This document shows, piece by piece, positions 51,596-62,220 of a stretch of 64,000 bases of DNA. Both the position numbers and the translations under genes were made by a program. Positions within the stretch are counted from its first letter, which is position 1; each line of letters starts with the position of its first letter. The notes beneath the pieces were generated by a model, which saw only the letters and a program-made list of their open reading frames with translations, was not told the origin of the DNA and searched no databases. Source of the stretch: Sporosarcina luteola (GTDB taxonomy: Bacteria; Bacillota; Bacilli; Bacillales_A; Planococcaceae); contig NZ_JAMBNV010000003.1 of the NCBI RefSeq assembly GCF_023715245.1, positions 181,396 to 245,395 of the forward strand, read 5' to 3'.

Positions 51596-51910
51596 ATGGC
51601 GTGGATATATTTAGTCATCGCAAGTTTAGGGGAGATTTTCGGCGTCATGGCCATTAATCTTTATTTGCAGAAAAGATCATGGCCCCGCCTGCTGCTCATC
51701 GTCGGGACGTTTTCGGTCGGTTTTATATTTCTGTCCCTCGCAATGCGCGACATTCCGATGGGGACTGCGTATGCGATTTGGACGGGACTCGGTGCGGCGG
51801 GTGCCGTCCTTATGGGCATCCTGTTTTTCAAGGAAGCAGCCGGGTGGAAACGGATGCTATTCCTTTGCTTGATCATCGGAGGGGCGGTCGGACTGAAGGT
51901 ATTTGGATGA
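51596..51910 (+). CDS. SMR-family efflux subunit, YkkD-like
   Basis: A 104-aa partner SMR protein with a helix-1 glutamate in IASLGEIFGVMAIN and the conserved GTAYAIWTGLGAAGAVLMG in helix 3. It resembles B. subtilis YkkD. AAGGGGGCG lies upstream, inside the end of the first SMR gene. Paired SMR proteins of the Ykk type export guanidinium-like cations or antiseptics; here no guanidine riboswitch is seen, so the substrate is open. Confidence 0.88.
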   Translation: MAWIYLVIASLGEIFGVMAINLYLQKRSWPRLLLIVGTFSVGFIFLSLAMRDIPMGTAYAIWTGLGAAGAVLMGILFFKEAAGWKRMLFLCLIIGGAVGLKVFG

Positions 51911-51923
51911 AGGGGGGAGCGCC

Positions 51924-53261
51924 ATGGCGAAACAATATGATTTTACGGAAGGCCCGCTTGCAAAGCAGCTTATTTTTTATTCAGCACCGATCATTCTCAC
52001 GAACCTTTTGCAAGTGTCCTACCAATTTATCGACAGCTTATGGGTCGGAAACCTTATCGGTGCCGACGCGCTTGGCGCAGTTGCGATTTCGGGTACTGTC
52101 GTGTTTACCGTCCTCTCTTTTGTCATCGGCCTGAATAATGCGGCGCTGACAATCCTCTCCCAGCAGAAGGGGAGGGGGAGCGAGGCAGGCTTGCGTAATT
52201 ATTTGAACGCATTCGTCGTTTTATTGACGATCATGTCTGTTGTGTTAAGTTTTGCGGGCTTCTTTTTAGCGAAGCCGATTTTGGCATTGCTTGGAACGCC
52301 CGACTCGATGATTGAAATGGCAACGTCCTATTTGCGTGTCAATTTTTTCGGGATTCTGTTTCTGTTCGGATATAACTTCATCAACACCGTGTTCCGGTCT
52401 GTCGGCGACTCAAAGACGCCAATCTATTTCGTTTTGACGGCCGTCCTGCTAAACACGGTACTTGATCCGATTTTCATTGCCGTCTTCGGATGGGGCGTCC
52501 AAGGAGCTGCGGTTGCGACAATCGTATCCCAAGGGGTTGCATTTGCGACTGGCGCAATTTATTCCGTTCGCAAAAAGCTCGTGCCGTTTTCAAAGCCGCA
52601 TCTGCCGGCTAAGCGTGAAGTGCTTGATATACTGAAATTGGGCATTCCGGCGGGTTTGCAAATGAGCGTCATTTCGGCAGGCGTCATGGCGATCATGAGT
52701 GTCGTCGCTTCTTTCGGCCCTGCGGTAGTTGCGGGGTACGGGGCTGCGCAACGGCTTGATAGTCTGATCATGCTGCCGGCGCAAGCGATCGGAACGGCAG
52801 TGAATAGTATGGCAGGACAAAACATCGGTGCGGGGAAGTGGAACCGTGTCCACAGGATTACGTTCATCGGCTTTCTATATAATCTTGGCATTATGTTTGC
52901 CATCGCCGGAATTGTCTACGCTTTTGCGGGGGCCGGTATCCGACTTTTCATTTCCGAAGCGGAAGCTGTCCGTTTTGGTGCGGACTATTTGAAGATGATA
53001 GCATTTTTCTATCCTTTTTTAGGCATCAATTTCGTACTCAATGGCGCTGTCCGTGCATCGGGGGCAATGTTCCAAGTGCTTGTGCTCAATATCATTTCGT
53101 TTTGGATATTACGTTACCCCGTTACGTACTTCCTGTCTGGCTTCATGGGAGATAAGGGGATTGCCCTCGGAATCGGTGTCAGTTTCGTCATTAGCAGCAT
53201 CATCGCATTCCTGTATTACCGGTTCGGAAAGTGGAAACAAGCCGATATTTTTGGAGAATGA
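51924..53261 (+). CDS. MATE-family efflux transporter
   Basis: A 445-aa twelve-helix MATE protein (DinF/NorM-like). LIFYSAPIILTNLLQVSYQFIDSLWVGNL at the start is the usual opening. ATG 51924 has AGGGGGGAG upstream; the longer in-frame TTG at 51903 lies inside the SMR gene. It lies 13 bases after the SMR pair, so three efflux proteins are probably co-transcribed. The substrate is unknown. Confidence 0.9.
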   Translation: MAKQYDFTEGPLAKQLIFYSAPIILTNLLQVSYQFIDSLWVGNLIGADALGAVAISGTVVFTVLSFVIGLNNAALTILSQQKGRGSEAGLRNYLNAFVVLLTIMSVVLSFAGFFLAKPILALLGTPDSMIEMATSYLRVNFFGILFLFGYNFINTVFRSVGDSKTPIYFVLTAVLLNTVLDPIFIAVFGWGVQGAAVATIVSQGVAFATGAIYSVRKKLVPFSKPHLPAKREVLDILKLGIPAGLQMSVISAGVMAIMSVVASFGPAVVAGYGAAQRLDSLIMLPAQAIGTAVNSMAGQNIGAGKWNRVHRITFIGFLYNLGIMFAIAGIVYAFAGAGIRLFISEAEAVRFGADYLKMIAFFYPFLGINFVLNGAVRASGAMFQVLVLNIISFWILRYPVTYFLSGFMGDKGIALGIGVSFVISSIIAFLYYRFGKWKQADIFGE

Positions 53262-53351
53262 GGCAATTTAGGCGCATGTTATTTATAATGAAAACAAGGG
53301 TAAATAGTGTATACTGAAACTATCAGAAGATGCGGAAGAAGGAGATTTGAC

Positions 53352-54821
53352 ATGACTTCGAAATATGCTGACGACAGTTTGGCGCTACATACAGATCTTT
53401 ATCAAATCAACATGATGGAATCGTATTGGGCGGATGGCATTCATGAACGGAAAGCGGTATTTGAGCTGTACTTCAGAAACCTTCCGTTCGGTAATGGCTA
53501 TGCGATTTTTGCGGGACTTGAGCGGATCCTTGATTACTTAAAGGATTTTCAATTCAGTGAGAGCGACCTGACCTATTTACGGGAAGAGCTCGGCTATAGA
53601 GAGGATTTCCTATCTTATTTGAAAGACATCCGTTTTACGGGGGATGTTTATTCGATGAAGGAAGGGGAACTTGTATTTGCAAACGAACCGATCCTGCGAG
53701 TGGAATCGACGTTGGCGGAAGCCCAGCTCATCGAGACGGCGCTGCTCAATATCGTCAACTTCCAAACGCTCATCGCAACAAAGGCGAGCCGTATTAAGCA
53801 AGTCGTCAAAGAGGAAGTCGTCATGGAGTTCGGAAGCAGACGGGCTCACGAAATGGATGCTGCAATCTGGGGAGCGCGTGCCGCTGTCATCGGAGGAGTA
53901 GAAGCGACAAGCAACGTCCGTGCAGGCAAACGCTTCGGCATCCCGGTTGCGGGAACGCATGCCCATTCATTGGTCCAGGCCTATCAAAGCGAATACGAAG
54001 CGTTCCACTCGTACGCGAGACGGCATAAGGACTGTGTATTCCTCGTTGATACGTACAATACGCTGAAAATCGGCATCCCGACAGCCATTCAGGTCGCGAA
54101 GGAGCTCGGCGATAAAATCAATTTCATCGGCATCCGTCTTGACAGCGGCGACATTGCATTCCTGTCGAAGGAAGCCCGGAAAATGCTGGATGCAGCAGGA
54201 TTCCAAGACGCGAAAATCGTCGTCTCGAATGATTTGGACGAGTACACGATCTTGAACTTGAAAGCGCAAGGGGCGAAGGTCGATGTATGGGGGATCGGCA
54301 CGAAGCTGATCACCGCTTACGACCAACCGGCTCTCGGCGCGGTATATAAAATCGTTGCTATCGAGAATGAAAACGGTGAAATGGAAGATACGATTAAAAT
54401 TTCGTCCAATGTCGAGAAAGTGACGACGCCTGGTCAAAAGAAGCTCTATCGGATCATCGACAGGGAAAACGGCAAGGCGGAAGGCGATTACATCACGATG
54501 TACGACGAAGACCCGACAGTGGAAAAAAGGATTAAAATGTTCCACCCGGTTCACACATTCATATCCAAATTCGTTACGAACTTCGATGCTGTGAACTTGC
54601 ATACGCAAGTGATTGAAGGCGGAAATGTGATTTACAAAAATCCTACATTGAATGAAATGCGCCAGTTCGCCCACGATAATTTAGATTTATTATGGGATGA
54701 ATATAAACGTTCCTTGAATCCAGAGGAGTACCCGGTCGACTTGAGCCAGAAATGTTGGGACAATAAAATGCGCAATATCCGTGAAGTGCAGGATCGAGTG
54801 GATGAGTTTTCAATGAGATGA
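53352..54821 (+). CDS. pncB: Nicotinate phosphoribosyltransferase
   Basis: A 489-aa enzyme that makes nicotinate mononucleotide in NAD salvage. [45 protein letters not shown] and [16 protein letters not shown] are diagnostic. ATG 53352 has AGAAGGAG upstream and is preferred to an earlier in-frame start at 53307. nadE follows after 13 bases, so the pair covers entry and final amidation of the pathway. Confidence 0.93.
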   Translation: MTSKYADDSLALHTDLYQINMMESYWADGIHERKAVFELYFRNLPFGNGYAIFAGLERILDYLKDFQFSESDLTYLREELGYREDFLSYLKDIRFTGDVYSMKEGELVFANEPILRVESTLAEAQLIETALLNIVNFQTLIATKASRIKQVVKEEVVMEFGSRRAHEMDAAIWGARAAVIGGVEATSNVRAGKRFGIPVAGTHAHSLVQAYQSEYEAFHSYARRHKDCVFLVDTYNTLKIGIPTAIQVAKELGDKINFIGIRLDSGDIAFLSKEARKMLDAAGFQDAKIVVSNDLDEYTILNLKAQGAKVDVWGIGTKLITAYDQPALGAVYKIVAIENENGEMEDTIKISSNVEKVTTPGQKKLYRIIDRENGKAEGDYITMYDEDPTVEKRIKMFHPVHTFISKFVTNFDAVNLHTQVIEGGNVIYKNPTLNEMRQFAHDNLDLLWDEYKRSLNPEEYPVDLSQKCWDNKMRNIREVQDRVDEFSMR

Positions 54822-54834
54822 GGAGGTGCGGAAA

Positions 54835-55659
54835 ATGACTTTTCAAGAACAGGTCATTGCGGAGCTGAAAAGCATGCCGTCAATTGACCCGCAAGAGGAG
54901 ATCCGCAAATCGATTAATTTCATGAAGGAATATGCAGTGAAAAATACATTCGTCAATGGTTTCGTCCTTGGCATATCGGGCGGGCAGGATTCATCGCTCG
55001 TCGGAAGGCTTGCACAAATGGCTGCCGATGAGCTGAACGAAGAGAACGGTACGGACCGGTATAAGTTCATTGCCGTCAGGCTTCCGTATGGGAAGCAGTT
55101 CGATGAAGACGATGCGCAGGACGCCCTTGACTTCATCAAGCCTTCCTTGCTCTATACGGTAGATATCAAAGGCGCGGTCGATGCAAGCGAACAGGCATTG
55201 GCAAAGGCGGGTATCAATATTTCCGATTATACAAAAGGGAATGAAAAAGCCCGGGAGCGGATGAAAGTCCAATACTCCGTTGCAGCGGCGCATAGTTGTG
55301 TCGTTCTCGGGACCGACCACGCTGCAGAAGCTGTGACCGGATTCTACACGAAATTCGGTGATGGCGCAGCGGATCTCATGCCGATCTACCGGTTGAATAA
55401 AAGGCAGGGCCGCCAGTTGATGAAGGCGCTCGGCTCCCCTGCGCATCTGTACGAAAAAGTGCCGACTGCGGATCTTGAAGATGACAAGCCTGCATTGCCT
55501 GATGAAGTTGCTCTCGGCGTCACGTACGAGGAGATCGATGACTTCCTGGAAGGGAAGCAAGTTTCAGACAAAGCGCTTGAAACGATTAAAAAGCATTATA
55601 CAAGATCGGCGCATAAGCGTCACATGCCGGTTACGATATTCGACGATTTTTGGAAATGA
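54835..55659 (+). CDS. nadE: NH3-dependent NAD synthetase
   Basis: A 274-aa enzyme that turns nicotinic acid adenine dinucleotide into NAD with ATP and ammonia. The P-loop [15 protein letters not shown] is near residue 45; [29 protein letters not shown] is the NAD-site block, and the ending [14 protein letters not shown] segment is typical. There is no glutaminase domain, as in other NH3-dependent forms. GAGGAGGTG lies upstream. A terminator follows. Confidence 0.95.
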   Translation: MTFQEQVIAELKSMPSIDPQEEIRKSINFMKEYAVKNTFVNGFVLGISGGQDSSLVGRLAQMAADELNEENGTDRYKFIAVRLPYGKQFDEDDAQDALDFIKPSLLYTVDIKGAVDASEQALAKAGINISDYTKGNEKARERMKVQYSVAAAHSCVVLGTDHAAEAVTGFYTKFGDGAADLMPIYRLNKRQGRQLMKALGSPAHLYEKVPTADLEDDKPALPDEVALGVTYEEIDDFLEGKQVSDKALETIKKHYTRSAHKRHMPVTIFDDFWK

Positions 55660-55664
55660 ACATG

Positions 55665-55702
55665 AACCCGCCATCGAAGCAAATTCGATGGCGGGTTTTT
55701 TG
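55665..55702 (+). terminator. Terminator of pncB-nadE
   Basis: AACCCGCCATCGA pairs perfectly with TCGATGGCGGGTT, followed by a T run. Confidence 0.9.
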
Positions 55703-55848
55703 CTGTTGAATCGGTTTGCAAATTTTGTAAGATGTTGTGAAGCGACGGGTTTTACGTTATTATGAAGTTACATTTTGTAAATTTTCGGACATGTTATTGT
55801 AAAATATTGGGCAGGTTATAGAGAGAAGTTGGAATGGGAGGAAATAGA

Positions 55849-56799
55849 ATGACTCATGCACAAGTAATCGACAAAGTTCTCGCGAATATTGATAAGGTGA
55901 TGATCGGCAAGCGGGATATTGCGGAGCTTAGCCTTACAGCGCTTCTAGCAGGTGGGCATGTTCTCTTGGAAGACGTCCCTGGCGTCGGGAAAACGATGAT
56001 GGTAAAAGCGCTCGCGAAATCGATCGGCGCTTCATTCAAACGTATACAGTTCACGCCGGATTTATTGCCATCGGACGTCCTTGGCGTCTCCATCTACAAT
56101 CCGAGGGAAATGGAGTTCGAATTCAGACCGGGACCGATTGTCGGAAACATCGTCCTGGCTGATGAAATTAACCGGACGTCCCCGAAAACGCAAGCCGCCT
56201 TACTCGAGAGCATGGAGGAATCGTCCGTAACGGTGGACGGGGAAACGATCCGGATCCCGCAGCCGTTTTTCGTCATGGCGACCCAGAACCCGATTGAATA
56301 CGAAGGGACATATCCGTTGCCGGAGGCCCAATTGGACCGATTTCTCTTCAAGCTGAAGATGGGCTATCCGAAACGGAGCGAAGAAATTGAAGTTCTGTCC
56401 CGTGCTGAAAAATCGGTGCCAATCGACCATCTCGAAACAGTCCTGACGATTCAAGAATTAGCGGAGCTCCAACATGCAGTGAAAGAAGTGACTGTCGACC
56501 AAACGATTAAAACGTATATCGTCGATTGTGCGTCGGAAACGCGCACTAATCCGCACGTCTATCTCGGAGTGAGTCCGCGCGGATCGCTTGCGCTCATGAA
56601 GTCTTGCCAAGCATATGCGCTTATTAAAGGGCGGACGTATGTAACGCCTGACGACGTGAAGTATTTGGCTCCTTTTGTGTTCGGACATCGGATGATCCTC
56701 CGTTCGGAAGCGAAGTACGAAGGGATCACTTCAAATGAAATCGTCGACCGGATCCTAACGCGGGTGAGTGTGCCGATTGACCGGGTCGGTTTGAAATGA
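55849..56799 (+). CDS. yeaC: MoxR-family AAA ATPase (YeaC-like)
   Basis: A 316-aa MoxR-type ATPase. Walker A is EDVPGVGKTMMVKA near residue 42, Walker B is IVLADEINRT and the sensor block is VMATQNPIEYEGTYPLPEAQLDRF. MoxR proteins act as chaperones for metal centres or secreted partners, usually next to DUF58 and transglutaminase genes as here. ATG 55849 has GGGAGG about seven bases upstream. Its stop overlaps the DUF58 gene by four bases. The order up to guaA and pbuG equals that of B. subtilis yeaC-yeaD-yebA-guaA-pbuG. Confidence 0.92.
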   Translation: MTHAQVIDKVLANIDKVMIGKRDIAELSLTALLAGGHVLLEDVPGVGKTMMVKALAKSIGASFKRIQFTPDLLPSDVLGVSIYNPREMEFEFRPGPIVGNIVLADEINRTSPKTQAALLESMEESSVTVDGETIRIPQPFFVMATQNPIEYEGTYPLPEAQLDRFLFKLKMGYPKRSEEIEVLSRAEKSVPIDHLETVLTIQELAELQHAVKEVTVDQTIKTYIVDCASETRTNPHVYLGVSPRGSLALMKSCQAYALIKGRTYVTPDDVKYLAPFVFGHRMILRSEAKYEGITSNEIVDRILTRVSVPIDRVGLK

Positions 56800-58001
56800 A
56801 AAAAGGGAAAGAATTGCTATCGGTGACAGGCCGCTTCGTTTTCATCGTCGGCCTTTTCTTTTCCGTCTACGTCTTTGCGATGTTCCAAGGCGGTAAAGTG
56901 AGTTGGACGATCTTTTACATGTTGACACCCTTCCTTTTGTATTCAATCGCTCTATTTGCCTATCCGATAAATAATATAAAAGCTGAGCGCATCATCCGGA
57001 CGAAAACGATCGAGAGCGGTGGGAAGCTCGCGGTTACCGTTAAACTTTCGCGGACAGTCCGATTCCCATTGCTGTATACCGTCGCGATTGAAAAATGGGC
57101 GGATCCCGCCATGGTCAGAAGCGCGAAAGCTAATACAAAGCATATCTTTCTATTCGGCTTCAAAAAGAGTATGGAGTTTTCATATGAAATTGACAAGCTT
57201 CCGAGAGGGGAGCATATTGTGGAAGGCGTCGAAATGGAAGTTTCCGATTTTTTCGGTTGGATTAAAAAGCGTGCATCCATAGAATTGAAGGATGCCATCC
57301 TTGTTTATCCGAATACGACTTCCATTAAATACGTGCCGATTAATTCCCAATATGACCGCGGATCTCTCATCTCCCCATTTTCGCTCGTCAAGGATACGAC
57401 GATGGCGACAGGGGTGAGGGATTATCAGGCGGGCGACCGGGTCACATGGATCCATTGGAAATCCTTCGCCCGTACGCAAAATCTGATGACGAAGGAATTC
57501 GAAGATCGGCAATCGGAAGATATTATCGTGTTGCTCGACGGCAGAGAATCAAATCTGTTCGAAGAGAAGGTTGAACTTGCGGCTTCCATTGTCGAGGAGG
57601 CTGCGAACCATCAGGCGAATATCGCTTTCGTTTCTGTGGGGGCGGAGACGGTCGCGTTTCCATTCATCCATTCAGCTGACCAATTGCGCGATGTATTCGT
57701 TCATTTGGCTAAAATAAGGCCAACTGCTAGCGAAGGCATACAGCCGATAGCGGCGACACTGCCAGCGGTTGCCGGCAGCGTCGTCTTAGTGACGGCCGAT
57801 CCCGACTGGTTGTTCATCCAATCGATGATGGCTCTCGTAAAAAATACGAAATCGGTCATCTGTTTCGTCATCGTTGAAGGGGAAAATCAGTTGCCTCAGC
57901 AGCTTCAAGAGCAAATTAGATTTGCCAAAGCAAAAGGGATCACTATCCATGCACTTAGTAGAAAGCAATTTTCGGAAGCCTTTAAGGAGGTGGCCAGTTA
58001 A
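56796..58001 (+). CDS. yeaD: DUF58 membrane protein (YeaD-like)
   Basis: A 401-aa protein with two membrane segments near the N-terminus and a cytoplasmic von Willebrand-like C-terminal part. The DUF58 signature is GVRDYQAGDRVTWIHWKSFAR. It is translationally coupled to both its neighbours (ATGA before it, TAATG after it). It is probably the partner of the MoxR ATPase; the process served is unknown. Confidence 0.9.
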   Translation: MKKGKELLSVTGRFVFIVGLFFSVYVFAMFQGGKVSWTIFYMLTPFLLYSIALFAYPINNIKAERIIRTKTIESGGKLAVTVKLSRTVRFPLLYTVAIEKWADPAMVRSAKANTKHIFLFGFKKSMEFSYEIDKLPRGEHIVEGVEMEVSDFFGWIKKRASIELKDAILVYPNTTSIKYVPINSQYDRGSLISPFSLVKDTTMATGVRDYQAGDRVTWIHWKSFARTQNLMTKEFEDRQSEDIIVLLDGRESNLFEEKVELAASIVEEAANHQANIAFVSVGAETVAFPFIHSADQLRDVFVHLAKIRPTASEGIQPIAATLPAVAGSVVLVTADPDWLFIQSMMALVKNTKSVICFVIVEGENQLPQQLQEQIRFAKAKGITIHALSRKQFSEAFKEVAS

Positions 58002-60193
58002 TGAAGGAAGTAAAGACAGATATGCGTTTCCTCATACTCATGTATGTGCTGGCTTTCATCCTCCTCTGGGAATGGCTGTTGCCTGTCATTGAATTGACCG
58101 ACACGGAATATATAGCGGTTTTCCTTTATTTCATCGGCATTTCCTTCCTTTTCGGATTGCTGAGGATGAGATGGTGGCTATCCATCCCATTGAAACTTAT
58201 CTATCTTTTTTGGTCGCTTCATTATGTGTTTTTTGAAACTGTCATTCTTTCGAGAGAAACAGTTTCTTTGCTCATAACGGATCTCGTGTCGAATATCGGC
58301 ATTATCGCCGCTTGGAATTGGGAAGGCATTACGAATCCGTTCCGTACAGTCCTCTTTTTTGTCCTGTTATGGATGACGATCTACTTGATCCGCCATTGGA
58401 TCGAAGTACGGAAAAGCATCCTCCTATTTTACGCAATGACGGTCATCTTCATCGCCGTTTTGGATACGTTCAGCTCCTATTCCGCGGAGGGCGCCATTTT
58501 TAGAATCATGGTATCAGGCCTTTTATTAATAGGATTATTGACGATTTCCCGCATTTCCGATAAACATGGACGGAAATTGGGGACGGGAATGTTCGCTGCC
58601 TTTTCCCTTCCTTTGCTATTTGCTGTCGTTTGCAGCAGTGCATTCGCGAGTATCATGCCAGATCGGGGACCGTCCTGGGCCGACCCTGTCCCTTTCTTGA
58701 AGTCGGTTGTGCAAGGTGAAGGGCTCGGGAACGGCAACTTTGCGGCGAAAAGCGGATACGATACGGATGACTCGAAGCTGGGGGGTGCTTTCTCACAAGA
58801 TAGCACCGTCGTTTTCAGTGCGACTGTTCCAAAGAAGCAATATTGGAAGATTGAAACGAAAAACACGTATACGTCAAAGGGCTGGGAACAACAATCCGAA
58901 GAGACTATGCCGGTTAATATCGAACCGGGATCATTGCTAGCCTTTTCGAGTGCTGACTTGCTTGAGGAGACCGAGTTCCTTCACGCTGAAATCAATATGA
59001 AGCAACAATTGCCTTATCTCGTTTATCCATATGGTACGTCCAAAATCCATACAAGGACGGATGTCGTCTTGCAGAATCAGGAGGAAACTGGACAGTTTTG
59101 GGTAATGAAAGACGGAGAAGAGACGGAGCTTGATTCGTTCGGCATCGACCTCGTCGAACTGAACTACAGCTTAAAGGCACTTCGTGCAACCTCGATGGAT
59201 GATTATGCGCTCGAATCCGTGGACTTTTCCGAATACTTACAGCTCCCTGAGCAATTGCCGGATCGTGTCCGCGAATTGGCGCTCACAATTACTGGAAGGG
59301 AAGAGAGCGTATACGAAAAGGCGAAATCAATCGAACGCTATTTCGCCAGAAACGGTTTCATGTACGACCAGCAGAATGTGGCGGTGCCGAAAGGGAATGA
59401 GGATTATGTGGATCAATTCCTCTTCGATACGAAACGTGGATATTGCGATAACTTTTCAACGTCCATGGTCGTCATGCTGCGTGCATCCGATATTCCTGCA
59501 CGATGGGTAAAAGGTTTCGCTCCGGGTGAAGGGAAAACGAATCCACAGGGTAAGATGGAATATCAAGTGACGAACAATGAAGCGCATTCATGGGTAGAGG
59601 CTTACATTCCGGGATTCGGATGGATGCCTTTCGAACCGACAATCGGATTTTCGAATATGACCGGCATCGAATACGATCTCGAAATAGATATGAGCGATCC
59701 GGAAGCGCCGGACATGGAAGAACGTGAGAGGCCCGAAACCGACCGGACGGCAACGCCTGCTAAGAACGATGAAGATAATGGTATTATCGCTTTCTTCAAC
59801 AAGATGGATAAGTTCCTTCGCGAAAATGCGTGGGTCGGCATTGCTGGGCTTGTTGGGATTGTAGTTATTGCGTGGCAAGTGTATAAGCATCGGGGAAGAT
59901 GGATTCCTAAACTGCTCATAAACGCTTACCGGAAAAGGCAAGCGGATTGGGGTACGTACACGAAACAATATAAGGGCCTAATGAAGCAGTTGGAACGTTT
60001 CGGATTTAAACGGACGAACAGCATGACGCTATCCGAATATGCAAAAACAGTCGATTCGCACTTCGGTGGCCGTCGGATGCGGATGCTTACCGAGGCGTAT
60101 GAACGCGGCCTCTATGGAGGATATACAAATCATGATGATTGGGCAGGCTTGCAGGAAATATGGGAAGATTTAATCAATAGGGCTTCCTGTTGA
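58001..60193 (+). CDS. yebA: Transglutaminase-like membrane protein (YebA/TgpA-like)
   Basis: A 730-aa protein with about six N-terminal membrane segments, a large extracytoplasmic domain and a further membrane segment near residue 610. The transglutaminase core has the cysteine in RGYCDNFSTSMVVMLR (about residue 475) and the histidine in NNEAHSWVEAYIPGFGW, followed by an acid-rich linker and a cytoplasmic DUF4129-like tail. The start has AAGGAGGTGG. It ends the moxR operon; the substrate is unknown. Confidence 0.9.
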   Translation: MKEVKTDMRFLILMYVLAFILLWEWLLPVIELTDTEYIAVFLYFIGISFLFGLLRMRWWLSIPLKLIYLFWSLHYVFFETVILSRETVSLLITDLVSNIGIIAAWNWEGITNPFRTVLFFVLLWMTIYLIRHWIEVRKSILLFYAMTVIFIAVLDTFSSYSAEGAIFRIMVSGLLLIGLLTISRISDKHGRKLGTGMFAAFSLPLLFAVVCSSAFASIMPDRGPSWADPVPFLKSVVQGEGLGNGNFAAKSGYDTDDSKLGGAFSQDSTVVFSATVPKKQYWKIETKNTYTSKGWEQQSEETMPVNIEPGSLLAFSSADLLEETEFLHAEINMKQQLPYLVYPYGTSKIHTRTDVVLQNQEETGQFWVMKDGEETELDSFGIDLVELNYSLKALRATSMDDYALESVDFSEYLQLPEQLPDRVRELALTITGREESVYEKAKSIERYFARNGFMYDQQNVAVPKGNEDYVDQFLFDTKRGYCDNFSTSMVVMLRASDIPARWVKGFAPGEGKTNPQGKMEYQVTNNEAHSWVEAYIPGFGWMPFEPTIGFSNMTGIEYDLEIDMSDPEAPDMEERERPETDRTATPAKNDEDNGIIAFFNKMDKFLRENAWVGIAGLVGIVVIAWQVYKHRGRWIPKLLINAYRKRQADWGTYTKQYKGLMKQLERFGFKRTNSMTLSEYAKTVDSHFGGRRMRMLTEAYERGLYGGYTNHDDWAGLQEIWEDLINRASC

Positions 60194-60241
60194 TTTTTGC
60201 AAGTCGGAGGCGTAAGATTGAAAAAAAGAACAACCGATATG

Positions 60242-60390
60242 CCCTCATATAAATCCGATAATATGGTTCGGATGTTTCTACTAAGCCACCGTGAATGGCT
60301 TGTCTATGAAGGCAGGACAGTTATGTCTGTTTCTGCCTGCAGTAGAACGTTGAGACGCGTGGAAAGAAGGACTTTCTTACGCGTCTTTAC
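60242..60390 (+). ncRNA. Purine (guanine-type) riboswitch before guaA
   Basis: The aptamer runs from CCCTCATATAAATCCGATAA to CTATGAAGG (60242-60312), with TTTCTAC in the joining loop and GTCTATG at the end; the specificity residue is C, as in guanine switches. Next come a hairpin GGCAG...CTGCC and a terminator (AGACGCGT with ACGCGTCT, 60353-60386). P1 is strong, so an off-switch is expected: guanine stops guaA transcription. Confidence 0.88.
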
Positions 60391-60432
60391 TTATTTAGCG
60401 GCAACGGAAACTAATTGGAAGAGGTGGATCAA

Positions 60433-61971
60433 TTGTCGACGGCTCCTTTATTGATTGAACAGGAAAAGATTGTAGTACTGAATTATGGTAACGCATATAA
60501 CCAACTGATCACACGCACAATCCGTGAGCTCGGGGTTTACAGTGAATTGCATCCGCACACGGTTACAGCGGAGGAAATCAAAAATATGCAGGCTGTCGGA
60601 GTCATCCTTTCCGGCGGATCAAAGGAAGTTGATTACGGAATCGACGCCGGCATATTCGATCTCGGTATACCTGTACTCGGAATATCCTCAGGTGCGGAAC
60701 TGATCGCCAAGCAATTCGGCGGAAAAACGGAAGTGACGGAAGATGCCGCGGACGTTCAGGAAGTCAATATGACTCCTGCTTCAAAGCTGTTTTCGGGACT
60801 TGCAGGAAAGCAATCCGTCTTAATGGGCAAAGGAAATGCGGTATCTGAATTGCCGACTGGCTTTACAGCAATCGCGACAGGCCCTGACGGCGGAACGGTC
60901 GCTTTCGCAAATGAAGAAAAACACCTTTATGGCGTACTGTTCCATCCGGAAGCTCCGCAATCCGCTGATGGCAAAGAAATATTGAGCAAATTCGTGCTCG
61001 CGGTTTGCGGCGCACAAAAAAGCTGGACGATGAAAAGTTTCATCGATATCGAAGTTGAAAAAATCCGTTCGCAAGTCGGCGACCGGAAAGTCCTTTGCGC
61101 ACTAAGCGGCGGCGTCGATTCATCCGTAGTGGCAACGTTGATCCACCGCGCGATCGGCGACCAACTAACTTGCATTTTCGTTGACCACGGCCTTCTTCGT
61201 AAAGGTGAAGTGGAAAGCGTCGTCGACACATTCAGCAATCAATTCCATATGAACTTCATTAAAGTCGATGCCCGCAAACGTTTCTTGGACAAGTTGAAAG
61301 GCGTCACTGATCCAGAAGAGAAACGGAAAGTGATCGGCAATGAATTCATTTACGTATTCGATGAAGAATCCGCAAAACTTGAAGGAATCGACTTCCTCGC
61401 GCAAGGTACGATCTATGCGGACATCATTGAAAGCGGAACTGCGACAGATGAAGTGATCAAATCACATCATAATGTCGGCGGTCTGCCGGAAGACATGGAG
61501 TTCGAATTGATCGAGCCGTTGAAAGCATTGTTCAAAGACGAAGTGCGAGCGGTCGGAGCAGAACTTGGCTTGCCCGCTGATATCGTACAGCGCCAGCCGT
61601 TCCCGGGCCCAGGCCTCGGCGTTCGGGTACTAGGAGAAATTACGGAAGAGAAGCTTGAAATTGTCCGTGATGCGGACTGGATCCTCCGTGATGAAATCGC
61701 GAAAGCAGGACTTGATCGTGATATTTGGCAATACTTCGCAGTCCTGCCGAATATCCGAAGCGTCGGAAAGAGGAATGAAAAACGTTCCTATGACCATGCA
61801 ATCGGCATTCGCGCTGTTCATTCGGTGGACGGCATGACAGCGGATTGGGCGCGCATCCCTTGGGACGTCCTAGAGAAAATCAGTACACGCATCACATCGG
61901 AAGTTGACCAAGTGAATCGTGTTGTCTACGATATTACCGCTAAACCACCGGGCACAATCGAGTGGGAATAA
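60433..61971 (+). CDS. guaA: GMP synthase with degenerate glutaminase domain
   Basis: A 512-aa enzyme making GMP from XMP and ATP. The synthetase half is intact: PP-loop [24 protein letters not shown], and [13 protein letters not shown] plus [13 protein letters not shown] at the end. The class-I glutaminase half is changed: the nucleophile motif GICYGMQ reads GISSGAE (Ser85 for Cys), the opening DFGSQYNQ reads NYGNAYNQ, and GGPxSVY reads GGSKEVDY. The HPE acid motif remains (LFHPEAP). Glutamine use is therefore doubtful; free ammonia could supply the nitrogen. TTG 60433 is chosen because GAGGTGG lies about six bases upstream. Confidence 0.93.
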   Translation: MSTAPLLIEQEKIVVLNYGNAYNQLITRTIRELGVYSELHPHTVTAEEIKNMQAVGVILSGGSKEVDYGIDAGIFDLGIPVLGISSGAELIAKQFGGKTEVTEDAADVQEVNMTPASKLFSGLAGKQSVLMGKGNAVSELPTGFTAIATGPDGGTVAFANEEKHLYGVLFHPEAPQSADGKEILSKFVLAVCGAQKSWTMKSFIDIEVEKIRSQVGDRKVLCALSGGVDSSVVATLIHRAIGDQLTCIFVDHGLLRKGEVESVVDTFSNQFHMNFIKVDARKRFLDKLKGVTDPEEKRKVIGNEFIYVFDEESAKLEGIDFLAQGTIYADIIESGTATDEVIKSHHNVGGLPEDMEFELIEPLKALFKDEVRAVGAELGLPADIVQRQPFPGPGLGVRVLGEITEEKLEIVRDADWILRDEIAKAGLDRDIWQYFAVLPNIRSVGKRNEKRSYDHAIGIRAVHSVDGMTADWARIPWDVLEKISTRITSEVDQVNRVVYDITAKPPGTIEWE

Positions 61972-61988
61972 AGAAAACTGAATAACTG

Positions 61989-62136
61989 CATCGTATATCT
62001 TTGGGGATATGGCCCAAACGTCTCTACCGGAACGCCGTAAATGTTCTGACTACGATGATTGAATTTAAGGCGTAAATCGTTTTAATTTGATTGTCATGGG
62101 GAAGTATACGTGTAACTATCGTATACTTCCTTTTTT
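61989..62136 (+). ncRNA. Purine (guanine-type) riboswitch before pbuG
   Basis: The aptamer spans CATCGTATATCT to GACTACGATG (61989-62057), with GTCTCTACC in the joining loop and C at the specificity position. A perfect terminator stem (GGAAGTATACG with CGTATACTTCC) and a T run end at 62136. It is expected to be an off-switch for guanine or hypoxanthine. Confidence 0.92.
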
Positions 62137-62220
62137 TGTATTTGATTATCAATGGATTTCCGACCTGACGACAACAGACCTTCGATTTCATTATAAAAAT
62201 TACATAAAAGGACGGTTATC

